Source: Desulfobacterales bacterium (GTDB taxonomy: Bacteria > Desulfobacterota > Desulfobacteria > Desulfobacterales > RPRI01). Taken from it: 5,693 bases of DNA. Every line of letters starts with the position of its first letter. Position 1 is the first letter of the stretch. Position numbers and translations under genes: made by a program. The notes below the pieces were generated by a model. That model did not search any database. It saw only the letters and a list, made by a program, of their open reading frames with translations, and was not told the origin of the DNA. The DNA is taken from the NCBI GenBank assembly GCA_030689795.1, contig JAUYEO010000326.1, positions 1 through 5,693 of the forward strand. The letters are read 5' to 3'. Positions 1 through 5,655 of this stretch are shown here, one piece after another.

Positions 1-147
1 AAGTCGGAAGTCGGAAGTCGGAGGTCGGAAGTCGGAGGTCGGAAGTCGGAAGTCGGAAGTCGGAGGTCGGAAGTCGGAGGTCGGAAGTCGGAGGTCGGAA
101 GTCGGAGGTCGGAGGTCGGAAGTCGGAGGTCGGAAGTCGGAGGTCGG
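1..147. repeat. Tandem heptamer array, 21 units, running off the left edge
   Basis: Twenty-one consecutive 7-bp units of only two kinds alternate without a break: A = AAGTCGG and B = AGGTCGG. The unit order is AAABAB, AAABAB, ABABB, ABAB, so a 42-bp higher-order unit is duplicated at the left. The array is truncated by the window start, so its full length is unknown. On the minus strand the units read TTCCGAC or CTCCGAC, the same family as the following array in opposite orientation. No reading frame or known protein-binding motif explains it. It resembles the short-period intergenic arrays that I recall from deltaproteobacterial genomes, which is recollection and not a search result. Confidence 0.97.
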
Positions 148-152
148 AGGGC

Positions 153-221
153 AACTGACTTCTGACTACTGACTACTGACTTCTGACTACTGACTACTGA
201 CTACTGGCAACCGACAACTGG
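153..221. repeat. Second heptamer array, inverted relative to the first
   Basis: Ten 7-bp units of form WWCTGAC lie in strict phase, with CTGAC (or CTGGC, CCGAC, CTGG in the last three) recurring every seven bases from 155 to 218. The variable dinucleotide is TT, TA or AA. It begins five bases after the first array and points the other way. AAGTCGG from the first array can pair with CTGACTT here with one G-U wobble per unit, so a transcript across both could fold into a long hairpin. The remaining bases 222-344 hold no gene or repeat that I can support, only a small GTCA/TGAC dyad at 233-246. Confidence 0.93.
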
Positions 222-344
222 TAAGTTTTATCGTCAAAGTAATGACATCCCGCCATGTAGTACCTCATCACGAATCCACCATTCAACGCTTTAAAATCAT
301 TATAAAGAACTGATGAACCGTGCTTGGCGCGGGACTCTGTACCA

Positions 345-361
345 TTGGCATAATAATTGCT
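345..361 (+). promoter_or_regulatory. Sigma54 (-24/-12) promoter for the TPR-regulator operon
   Basis: The sequence TTGGCATAATAATTGCT matches the sigma54 consensus YTGGCACG-N4-TTGCW at all but two positions. GG is at 347-348, GC at 359-360, with the invariant 10-bp spacing. Predicted transcription would begin near 371-373. That is only a few bases before the best start codons of the TPR gene (375 or 381) and after the TTG at 357. The downstream operon encodes a sigma54 activator, so the site would make that operon self-activating. The match is seen directly; its use is inferred. Confidence 0.7.
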
Positions 362-374
362 TTTTACCAGATGT

Positions 375-3059
375 ATGAATATGCGAAATCATCGGAGTTA
401 TAGAACCCTGTTCATCCTGACAGTGGCGGTTATGCTTATGGGACAGCCGTATTTATCAATTGCTGCCAGGTATCCCGTTATCTCAGTTACAGATGACGAT
501 CTGAAAGAAGTTGTTTCAATTTCTGCCGCAGACGGCAACCGTGGAACAATCCTTACCGTTAAAAGCGTCGGAAAAATGACGATGGAAAGAGCCATGGTTC
601 TGGATGAGCCGCCGAGAATGATATACGACTTATCTTATGATGGCCCGCCGTTCGCATCTGTTACCAGATCTGTAAATAATTTGTATCTGGAAAGTATCCG
701 GGTCGGATATCACCCCAATAAAATCAGGCTGGTATTGGATGCAAAGGGGCCGGACATTCCAAAATTTACACATCAGCCGGGTAATCAGGAACTGATTATA
801 GCGCTTGAAGGGGGGAGTCAGGGGCCAGGGGTTTCCACCAATCAATCTGGCGGACGGACCCTCGGCAGGGGCCAGGGCTCAGGGGTCAGTGCGGGTTCCG
901 GCGCAAAGGTTATGGACGTTAAAGAAAATAATGGTTCGCATGAAACGGAATCTATTCCAGCCGATTCTGCGAAAGCAGCCTCGTCTGTCATTATTGATGC
1001 GTCCATTATGGATACATCGGGGCCGAAAGACGTGTCTCAGCAAGAACTTTCTTTGCTGCCGGAAAAAATGATGTCCCTTGACTTCGACGACGGAAGCGAA
1101 GAGAGGGCGCTGTTTTTAAAGGGAATAGAGGCTTTCAAATATCAGCGCTGGCCGGAATCGGAAAAAAGCCTGAAACATCTCATCAAGACTTATCCTAAAG
1201 GGCGATATTCTGAGAAAGCATTTTTTTTACTGGCGAAATCGATAGAACAATTACATTCGGAAACACCTGCAGAACATTTTTCAGTGATAAAAAGTCATTA
1301 TGAGGATGCCATTTACAGGTTCCCTGCGTCAATCTTTGTTCCTGATGCCCTGCTGTCCGTGGGAAACCTCTGCCTGAAAGTCAAAAGCGACAATGAAGCT
1401 ATAGGATATTTTAACCTCGTTATTGAAAAAAAAACCGATGATATTGCCCGTGTGAAGGCAATGATTCAAAAGGGTAATCTGTTGTTTCAAAAGGGCAAAT
1501 ACGCGGAAGCGCTTTCCGTTTATGAGCGTATCATTCAGAGTTATAGCGGCTCTTTTGCGGTAACGGAAGCAGAGACAAGCGCGGCGAAAGCGCTTTTTGA
1601 GATGAACAGTTTTGATAAATCGATCAAACTGCTTACACGGCTGGCGCAGAAGCCTGAAAACATATATCTCTATCCGGATATCTCTCTCTACCTTGGGTAT
1701 AATTATTACCAGAAAAAAGATTATGCCGAAGCAAGGAAGAACCTGTTCAGGTACTATAATATACGTCCCGACAGCGAAACATGCCCTCTGGTATTAAGCA
1801 AGATCGGAGATTCATACCGGGCAGAAGGATTAATGAATGCGGCGACAAAAATATATCAATTGGTTCTTACCCGATTCCCTCAAACGGAAGGCGCCCTTAT
1901 CAGCCTGACACGTCTCGCGGAAGAGCAGGAAAGCGGAGAACTGAAAATAACGGAGGGAATCCTGGTCCCCATTAATATTACCGGTGAAGCGATTGCTTCA
2001 CCACAAAATATATATGAAGAAGTGATTCGTGAATCGATCGGTAAAAACAATAATAGCCCAATGGTTGAGTATGCGTTGCTTAAACTCGCCGTTATTCATC
2101 GAAAAGAGAAAAACAATGGGAAAAGCCTGGATATATTGAAAGATTTATTGGAAAAATATCCTCTGTCAAAATTACTTCCGGAAATCATATACGCCTTGAG
2201 CGATACATTTGAGGCGGTTCTTGAGGATGAAGGAGAAGAGGAATACATCAAGATTCTGACCATATATCAGAAACAACAAGAGCCTGTTCAACGGCTTGCG
2301 CCTCCGAGGACATTCATAGCTGTTGCCAAGGCGTACCAGCGTCTGGGACTTGAGGATATGGCCGCTGAATTATTCCTGAAAGCCGATGCTCTTTTGCCGG
2401 CTGGAAAAAAACCTGAAGAGCTTCTTTTTTATCTGGGAAAATATTTTTTAGAAAAGGGGCAGGCTGAAAATGGATTTGAAAAACTGAATTCCCTCATTAT
2501 TAACTACCCATCCGGGAAATATTCTGCAAAAGCTTACCATTTGATAGGCGGCGCCTTTCAGAAAAATAAAGAATATCCACAGGCGATTGAAATGTTCTCG
2601 AAAGCCTTGAAAAGCCGTCCGGGACTCGATGACGGAATATATATCATGACGGATAAGGCGCAGGCCTTAACGGCCTACGGTTTAAATGAAGAGGGTCTTG
2701 CGGTAGCGCATTATGCAGAACAATCCCTTGCGGAAAGTCCGGAACAGAGTCAATCCCTTTATCAGAATTATCAGATGGTTGGAGACCTCTATCTTCATCT
2801 TGGCCGTCCGGAAGAAGCCCTCTCACTGTTCAACAGGGCGCTGTCGATTGAAAAGAATGAAAAAAACAGCATCAGACTTAAGTTTTCAATCGCCAGGTGC
2901 TATGAGGCGATGAATAAGAAAAGCGATTATATTCCCCTCTATAATCAGCTTGCCGGACTCGATGACCCGTTATGGAGCCTTGTCGCCAAAGAAAAGCTGG
3001 AAGCGATAGATTTTGAGGAGGCGCTCAGGAAAGCAAATTTCAAGAAGAACAGGAAATAG
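375..3059 (+). CDS. Exported AMIN-domain, TPR-repeat protein upstream of flagellar regulator
   Basis: A protein of 894 residues if started at ATG 375 (892 from ATG 381). A Sec signal peptide is clear: basic MNMRNHRSYR, then hydrophobic LFILTVAVMLMG, with likely cleavage near SIAA-R (about residue 31). There is no lipobox Cys. Residues about 40-145 look like an AMIN domain, a fold that binds peptidoglycan or secretin-type machinery in the periplasm. A Gly/Ser-rich, then acidic, low-complexity linker follows to about 240. From about 243 to the end there are roughly a dozen TPR/BamD-like helical repeats, with recurrent GD.Y...G....A...Y..... patterns such as 'KGKYAEALSVYERII'. It lies 9 nt before the regulator gene, so it is probably co-transcribed. 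The family suggests a scaffold in envelope assembly; a flagellar role is inferred from context. No good ribosome binding site precedes any start. TTG 357 would be an alternative, but the signal peptide favours 375 or 381. Confidence 0.88.
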   Translation: MNMRNHRSYRTLFILTVAVMLMGQPYLSIAARYPVISVTDDDLKEVVSISAADGNRGTILTVKSVGKMTMERAMVLDEPPRMIYDLSYDGPPFASVTRSVNNLYLESIRVGYHPNKIRLVLDAKGPDIPKFTHQPGNQELIIALEGGSQGPGVSTNQSGGRTLGRGQGSGVSAGSGAKVMDVKENNGSHETESIPADSAKAASSVIIDASIMDTSGPKDVSQQELSLLPEKMMSLDFDDGSEERALFLKGIEAFKYQRWPESEKSLKHLIKTYPKGRYSEKAFFLLAKSIEQLHSETPAEHFSVIKSHYEDAIYRFPASIFVPDALLSVGNLCLKVKSDNEAIGYFNLVIEKKTDDIARVKAMIQKGNLLFQKGKYAEALSVYERIIQSYSGSFAVTEAETSAAKALFEMNSFDKSIKLLTRLAQKPENIYLYPDISLYLGYNYYQKKDYAEARKNLFRYYNIRPDSETCPLVLSKIGDSYRAEGLMNAATKIYQLVLTRFPQTEGALISLTRLAEEQESGELKITEGILVPINITGEAIASPQNIYEEVIRESIGKNNNSPMVEYALLKLAVIHRKEKNNGKSLDILKDLLEKYPLSKLLPEIIYALSDTFEAVLEDEGEEEYIKILTIYQKQQEPVQRLAPPRTFIAVAKAYQRLGLEDMAAELFLKADALLPAGKKPEELLFYLGKYFLEKGQAENGFEKLNSLIINYPSGKYSAKAYHLIGGAFQKNKEYPQAIEMFSKALKSRPGLDDGIYIMTDKAQALTAYGLNEEGLAVAHYAEQSLAESPEQSQSLYQNYQMVGDLYLHLGRPEEALSLFNRALSIEKNEKNSIRLKFSIARCYEAMNKKSDYIPLYNQLAGLDDPLWSLVAKEKLEAIDFEEALRKANFKKNRK
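815..890. repeat. Heptamer-family repeats inside the TPR coding sequence
   Basis: Two clusters, 815-832 and 864-890, are built of GTCAGGG / GCCAGGG / CTCAGGG-type units with 7-bp periodicity. They share an identical 12-bp stretch CAGGGGCCAGGG at 819-830 and 866-877. The two copies are 47 bp apart, so they are read in different frames. The first encodes GGSQGPGVS and the second GRGQGSGVSAGSG. On the minus strand the units read CCCTGAC/CCCTGGC, the same core as the intergenic arrays. They fall exactly in the linker between the AMIN domain and the TPR region. The second cluster also contains four G-runs at 868-895. Confidence 0.75.
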
Positions 3060-3068
3060 GCAGCGGAT

Positions 3069-4421
3069 ATGCAGGGAAAAAGTGTGTTGCTTGTTGAAGA
3101 TGATAAAAACGAATCGGCTGCCATAGCCGATCTCTTTATTCGGGCCGGTCACCGGTTGTGTGCCGTAAATGACGGATATGCGGCCCTCGGCAAGCTATCG
3201 GACGGTCAATACGACATGGTTGTTTCTGAACTCAATTTGCCTAAGATGAGCGGAATTGACCTGTTGATAAAGATAAAGGAAGTCAATACCGCTCTTCCGG
3301 TAATTCTCATTGCGTCCGGCATTTGCGTAAAGGAAGCGGTTGAAGCCATGAAAAAGGGCGCCGATGATTTTATTTTGAAACCGCTGTTACCCGAAACTAT
3401 AAAATATATTACCTCCGGGTTTCTCCGGGATTCACCGGTTGAGAATGCATCCGCAGAAAACGGCAGATACGCAATCATCACAAAAAACAGGGAAATGAAC
3501 CGCCTTCTGGATGACGCCGGAGAAATTGCAAACAGCCGCGCATCTGTGTTCATTTATGGAGAATCGGGTACGGGTAAAGAACTGTTTGCAAGACATATCC
3601 ACCGGTGCAGTGATCGCAGGGATAAACCATTTCTGGCCGTTAACTGCGCCGCCCTTCCGGAAACGCTGATGGAGAGCGAGTTATTCGGTTATGAAAAAGG
3701 CGCGTTTACCGGGGCAAGCACCCGGAAGAAAGGAAAGTTTGAAGCGGCCGATAAAGGAACTATACTGCTGGACGAGATCAGCGAGCTGGATTATCAGCTT
3801 CAATCAAAATTATTAAGGGTGCTGCAGGAAAAGGAAATCGATAGAGTCGGCGGGACAGAATCGATACCGGTCGATGTACGGATTATCGCAACCACTAACA
3901 GGAATATCGAAAAACAAATACATGAAGAGAAGTTCAGGGAAGACCTTTATTACCGTTTGAACATAATTCCTGTTCATTTGCCTCCATTGAGAGAGAGGAA
4001 GGACGATATACCAGTTCTGGTCGATTTTTTTCTCAGAAAATACAACAAAATCGAACGAAAGGCCGTCAAGGGTTTGACGGAAGAAGCGATCCGGACCCTT
4101 ATGGAAAAGCCGTGGAAAGGAAACATAAGGGAGCTTGAAAATACAATAGAAAGAGCGATTCTGATGTGTAAAGGGAGTATAATCGACGAAGAGGGGCTCT
4201 TGTTGAACGGACGGCCCAAGACGGTTTCCCCGGTCGGATATCCATCGGATATTCTGATGATGCCGGAGGTTTCTTTAAGAGAACTTGAAAAAAAAGTCAT
4301 TTTTCAAACGCTTGACCGGACTAACGGCAACAGAACTCACGCGGCTGATATCCTGGGCATCAGTGTTCGAACCTTAAGAAACAAGCTCAATGAGTACAGA
4401 CAAAAAATGACGGCTTCGTAA
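3069..4421 (+). CDS. NtrC-family sigma54-dependent activator with atypical receiver (REC-AAA+-Fis)
   Basis: A cytoplasmic enhancer-binding transcription activator of 450 residues, normal for the family. The receiver spans about 4-115. The acidic pair D11/D12 and K104 are present, but the phospho-acceptor position is Glu54 (VVSELNLPKMSG) where NtrC has Asp. NtrC Thr82 is Ala and Tyr101 is Phe. The AAA+ domain (about 137-365) is intact: Walker A GESGTGKE (164-171), sigma54-contact loop GAFTGA (211-216), Walker B TILLDEI (231-237), arginine-finger region FREDLYYRLN (289-298) and sensor II GNIRELEN (351-358). A Fis-type helix-turn-helix sits at about 411-443. The gene follows the TPR gene by 9 nt and precedes the sigma54 promoter of flgB. 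It is therefore probably the flagellar class regulator (FlrC/FlbD/FlgR-like), though I cannot assign a specific orthologue. No partner histidine kinase lies in the window. Confidence 0.93.
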   Translation: MQGKSVLLVEDDKNESAAIADLFIRAGHRLCAVNDGYAALGKLSDGQYDMVVSELNLPKMSGIDLLIKIKEVNTALPVILIASGICVKEAVEAMKKGADDFILKPLLPETIKYITSGFLRDSPVENASAENGRYAIITKNREMNRLLDDAGEIANSRASVFIYGESGTGKELFARHIHRCSDRRDKPFLAVNCAALPETLMESELFGYEKGAFTGASTRKKGKFEAADKGTILLDEISELDYQLQSKLLRVLQEKEIDRVGGTESIPVDVRIIATTNRNIEKQIHEEKFREDLYYRLNIIPVHLPPLRERKDDIPVLVDFFLRKYNKIERKAVKGLTEEAIRTLMEKPWKGNIRELENTIERAILMCKGSIIDEEGLLLNGRPKTVSPVGYPSDILMMPEVSLRELEKKVIFQTLDRTNGNRTHAADILGISVRTLRNKLNEYRQKMTAS

Positions 4422-4423
4422 AA

Positions 4424-4439
4424 AGGCATGTAATTTGCA
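4424..4439 (+). promoter_or_regulatory. Sigma54 (-24/-12) promoter for flgB-flgC-fliE
   Basis: AGGCATGTAATTTGCA matches the consensus TGGCACG-N4-TTGCA except for the first base and one C-to-T change. GG is at 4425-4426, GC at 4437-4438, with correct spacing. It starts three bases after the regulator stop codon (TAA 4419-4421). The predicted start point is near 4450, giving flgB a leader of about 180 nt. Sigma54 control of rod and hook genes is standard in flagellar hierarchies that use FlrC/FlbD-type activators, and such an activator is encoded immediately upstream. Confidence 0.82.
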
Positions 4440-4450
4440 GTTAAATATTA

Positions 4451-4543
4451 GGACGCAGATTTTCGCCGATATCCGCAGATAATTATTGAGCTCTTTATAT
4501 TTATCCGCCTCTGGCGGACTAAAATCTGCGTTCATCAGCGTCC
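4451..4543. repeat. Palindromic repeat element in the flgB leader
   Basis: The element is bounded by perfect inverted ends GGACGC (4451-4456) and GCGTCC (4538-4543). Inside, CGCAGATTTT (4454-4463) is exactly complementary to AAAATCTGCG (4521-4530), and a second CGCAGAT occurs at 4474-4480. A perfect hairpin TCCGCC-TCT-GGCGGA lies at 4504-4518. No T-run follows it on either strand, so it is not a standard terminator. The element begins at the predicted transcription start, so the mRNA leader would open with this fold. It looks like a dispersed, non-coding MITE- or REP-like unit; its copy number elsewhere cannot be seen here. Confidence 0.75.
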
Positions 4544-4569
4544 CCCAAGGAAGTTCCTATACAATTAAA

Positions 4570-4603
4570 GTAGTCAGGAGCCTGGAGCCGGAATCCAGAA
4601 TAG
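4570..4603. repeat. Heptamer-family repeat in the flgB leader
   Basis: On the minus strand this stretch reads as 7-bp units CTGGATT, CCGGCTC, CAGGCTC, CTGACTA, the same family as the arrays at the left edge. The 18 bases at 4586-4603 are the exact reverse complement of 5608-5625 in the flgC-fliE spacer. It lies 14 nt before the flgB ribosome binding site. Confidence 0.72.
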
Positions 4604-4617
4604 CGAACGGAACAAAT

Positions 4618-4624
4618 GGGAGGA
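4618..4624 (+). promoter_or_regulatory. Ribosome binding site that fixes the flgB start
   Basis: GGGAGGA ends five bases before ATG 4630. This is a strong Shine-Dalgarno site. It selects this ATG over the in-frame upstream ATG at 4486, which has no comparable site and lies inside a non-coding repeat element. Confidence 0.88.
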
Positions 4625-4629
4625 ATTTT

Positions 4630-5037
4630 ATGCCGGATAAATTGTCATTACAGAATATGTCTAAAGCCCTTGAGAGTGCGATCAGTATAGCGCAGCAGCG
4701 TCATAACATTATTACCAGCAATATAAGTAACCTGGAAACACCCGGATACAAGGCAAAGGATATTGATTTTAAAACCGCCATGGCACAGGCTCTGGATTCC
4801 GAATCGAAAGCAGGTTTGGCAAGGACGAATACGGGTCATATCGGCCTGGATAGCGGATCTGAGCCTGAAGTAGAGCCGTTCGAAGAGGAAGGGGAATGGA
4901 ACGGATTCAACTGGGTCAGCATCGATAAAGTAATGAATACGATGACTGAAAACAATTTGATTTACAGAGCGGCAACCGAAACATTATTGAGAAAAATTGC
5001 GATAATGAAAGAAGTCATCAGAGAGGGAGGACGTTAG
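4630..5037 (+). CDS. flgB: Flagellar proximal rod protein FlgB
   Basis: FlgB forms part of the proximal rod of the flagellar basal body, crossing the periplasm with FlgC, FlgF and FliE. It is exported by the flagellar type III apparatus, so no Sec signal peptide is expected and none is seen. The 135-residue length is normal. The N-terminal rod motif is present at about 24-47 (RHNIITSNISNLETPGYKAKDIDF region). The C-terminal pairing helix is at about 97-135 (SIDKVMNTMTENNLIYRA...LKI/MKEVIREGGR type). The central acidic loop (78-90, EPEVEPFEEEGEW) is variable in the family. The frame stays open for 48 codons upstream to ATG 4486, but those residues would be read from repeat DNA. Conservation and the ribosome binding site support ATG 4630. 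One base separates its stop from flgC. Confidence 0.96.
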   Translation: MPDKLSLQNMSKALESAISIAQQRHNIITSNISNLETPGYKAKDIDFKTAMAQALDSESKAGLARTNTGHIGLDSGSEPEVEPFEEEGEWNGFNWVSIDKVMNTMTENNLIYRAATETLLRKIAIMKEVIREGGR

Positions 5038-5038
5038 T

Positions 5039-5464
5039 ATGAATTTTATGGAATCGCTTAAAATAAGTGCTTCGGGGCTCTTTGCCCAGAGAAAAAGAAT
5101 GGATGTCATCGCAGAAAACCTTTCAAACATCGAAACTACCCGCACAGAAAAAGGCGGGCCATACAGGAGAAAGATGATTGTGGTGAGCGCTGAACCGATC
5201 GATGACTTCAGCGAAGTACTCGGATCGCAAATCGAAGGAGTCCGGGTTGAAGGGATAGTCGAGGACAAAACACCTTTTAAAATTGTCCATAACCCAGGCC
5301 ATCCCGATGCCGACAAGGATGGGAATCTGAGCAAACCCAATGTGGATCTTGTAGTGGAAATGACCAACATGACGATAGCCCGAAACGTCTATGCAGCCAA
5401 TGTGCAAGCTCTGAAATCGACGCGGCAGATGGTTTTGAAAGCGCTGGAAATCGGAAGGGCATAA
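5039..5464 (+). CDS. flgC: Flagellar proximal rod protein FlgC
   Basis: FlgC is a rod subunit that assembles with FlgB after FliE and is exported by the flagellar type III system. The 141 residues match family length. The N-terminal signature SASGLFAQRKRMDVIAENLSNIET is at about 10-33, and YRRK follows at about 42-45. The conserved NPGHPDADKDG loop is at 85-95. The C-terminal motif PNVDLVVEMTNM...YAANV is at 100-122, with the closing coiled helix to the end. A ribosome binding site GGGAGG (5025-5030) lies inside the end of flgB, eight bases before the ATG. The one-base gap indicates translational coupling to flgB. The protein looks intact. Confidence 0.97.
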   Translation: MNFMESLKISASGLFAQRKRMDVIAENLSNIETTRTEKGGPYRRKMIVVSAEPIDDFSEVLGSQIEGVRVEGIVEDKTPFKIVHNPGHPDADKDGNLSKPNVDLVVEMTNMTIARNVYAANVQALKSTRQMVLKALEIGRA

Positions 5465-5470
5465 CTACTA

Positions 5471-5580
5471 AGGCAGGCACAAAGGCACAGAGCACCAAAG
5501 GCACAAAGGAATGAAAAAAGTAACAAAGGCACAGAGGGGCAGAGGTGCAGAGGAGTTGGTGCTAAGAAAACTTTGTGTCT
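5471..5580. repeat. Octamer-periodic, hairpin-capable repeat in flgC-fliE spacer
   Basis: Two groups of four 8-bp units of type CARAGGNN occur at 5480-5511 and 5524-5555, separated by 12 AT-rich bases. AGCACCAA at 5491-5498 is exactly complementary to TTGGTGCT at 5556-5563. AGGCACAAAG at 5475-5484 pairs with CTTTGTGTCT at 5571-5580 with one wobble. The array is therefore enclosed in an imperfect inverted repeat. No ORF of note occupies it. It resembles dispersed intergenic repeats rather than a gene, and its role is unknown. Confidence 0.75.
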
Positions 5581-5607
5581 GAATAGTTATCGAGGCCTAC
5601 ACTGCTT

Positions 5608-5642
5608 CTATTCTGGATTCCGGCTTCTGAATTCTGACTTCT
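5608..5642. repeat. Heptamer-family repeat just upstream of fliE
   Basis: The units CTGGATT, CCGGCTT, CTGAATT, CTGACTT occur at 7-bp spacing from 5613. The first 18 bases (CTATTCTGGATTCCGGCT, 5608-5625) are the reverse complement of 4586-4603 in the flgB leader. The repeat ends one base before the fliE ribosome binding site AAGGAG (5643-5648). Confidence 0.75.
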
Positions 5643-5655
5643 AAGGAGTTATAAT

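Noticed and set aside
1..221. CRISPR array or coding repeat
   Set aside because: The period is 7 bases with no spacers, far too short for CRISPR, and there is no adjacent cas gene. No start or ribosome binding site supports a coding reading.
357..374. TTG 357 as the start of the TPR gene
   Set aside because: The TTG is part of the -12 element of the sigma54 promoter and would lie upstream of the transcript start. It has no ribosome binding site and adds residues ahead of an already complete signal peptide.
1426..1434. Run of nine A within the TPR gene as a programmed frameshift site
   Set aside because: The TPR pattern continues unbroken in the original frame on both sides, and no alternative-frame product of note follows.
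3058..3073. Sigma54-like GG-N10-GC match overlapping the regulator start codon
   Set aside because: AGGCAGCGGATATGCA has the spacing but four mismatches outside it. It would start transcription inside the receiver coding region, with no suitable start codon after it.
3206..3553. Open frames on the minus strand (3206-3553, 3974-4300, 4984-5370)
   Set aside because: They lie wholly within strongly conserved + strand genes or across flgB-flgC. They show no domain motif or convincing ribosome binding site and are frame shadows.
4504..4518. TCCGCC-TCT-GGCGGA hairpin as a Rho-independent terminator
   Set aside because: No T-run follows the stem on either strand, and it would lie inside the flgB leader. 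It is better explained as part of the palindromic element.
4486..4629. In-frame upstream extension of flgB from ATG 4486 (48 extra residues)
   Set aside because: It has no ribosome binding site, lies in a palindromic repeat element, and has no counterpart in FlgB proteins, which begin just before the rod motif. ATG 4630 has a strong GGGAGGA site.
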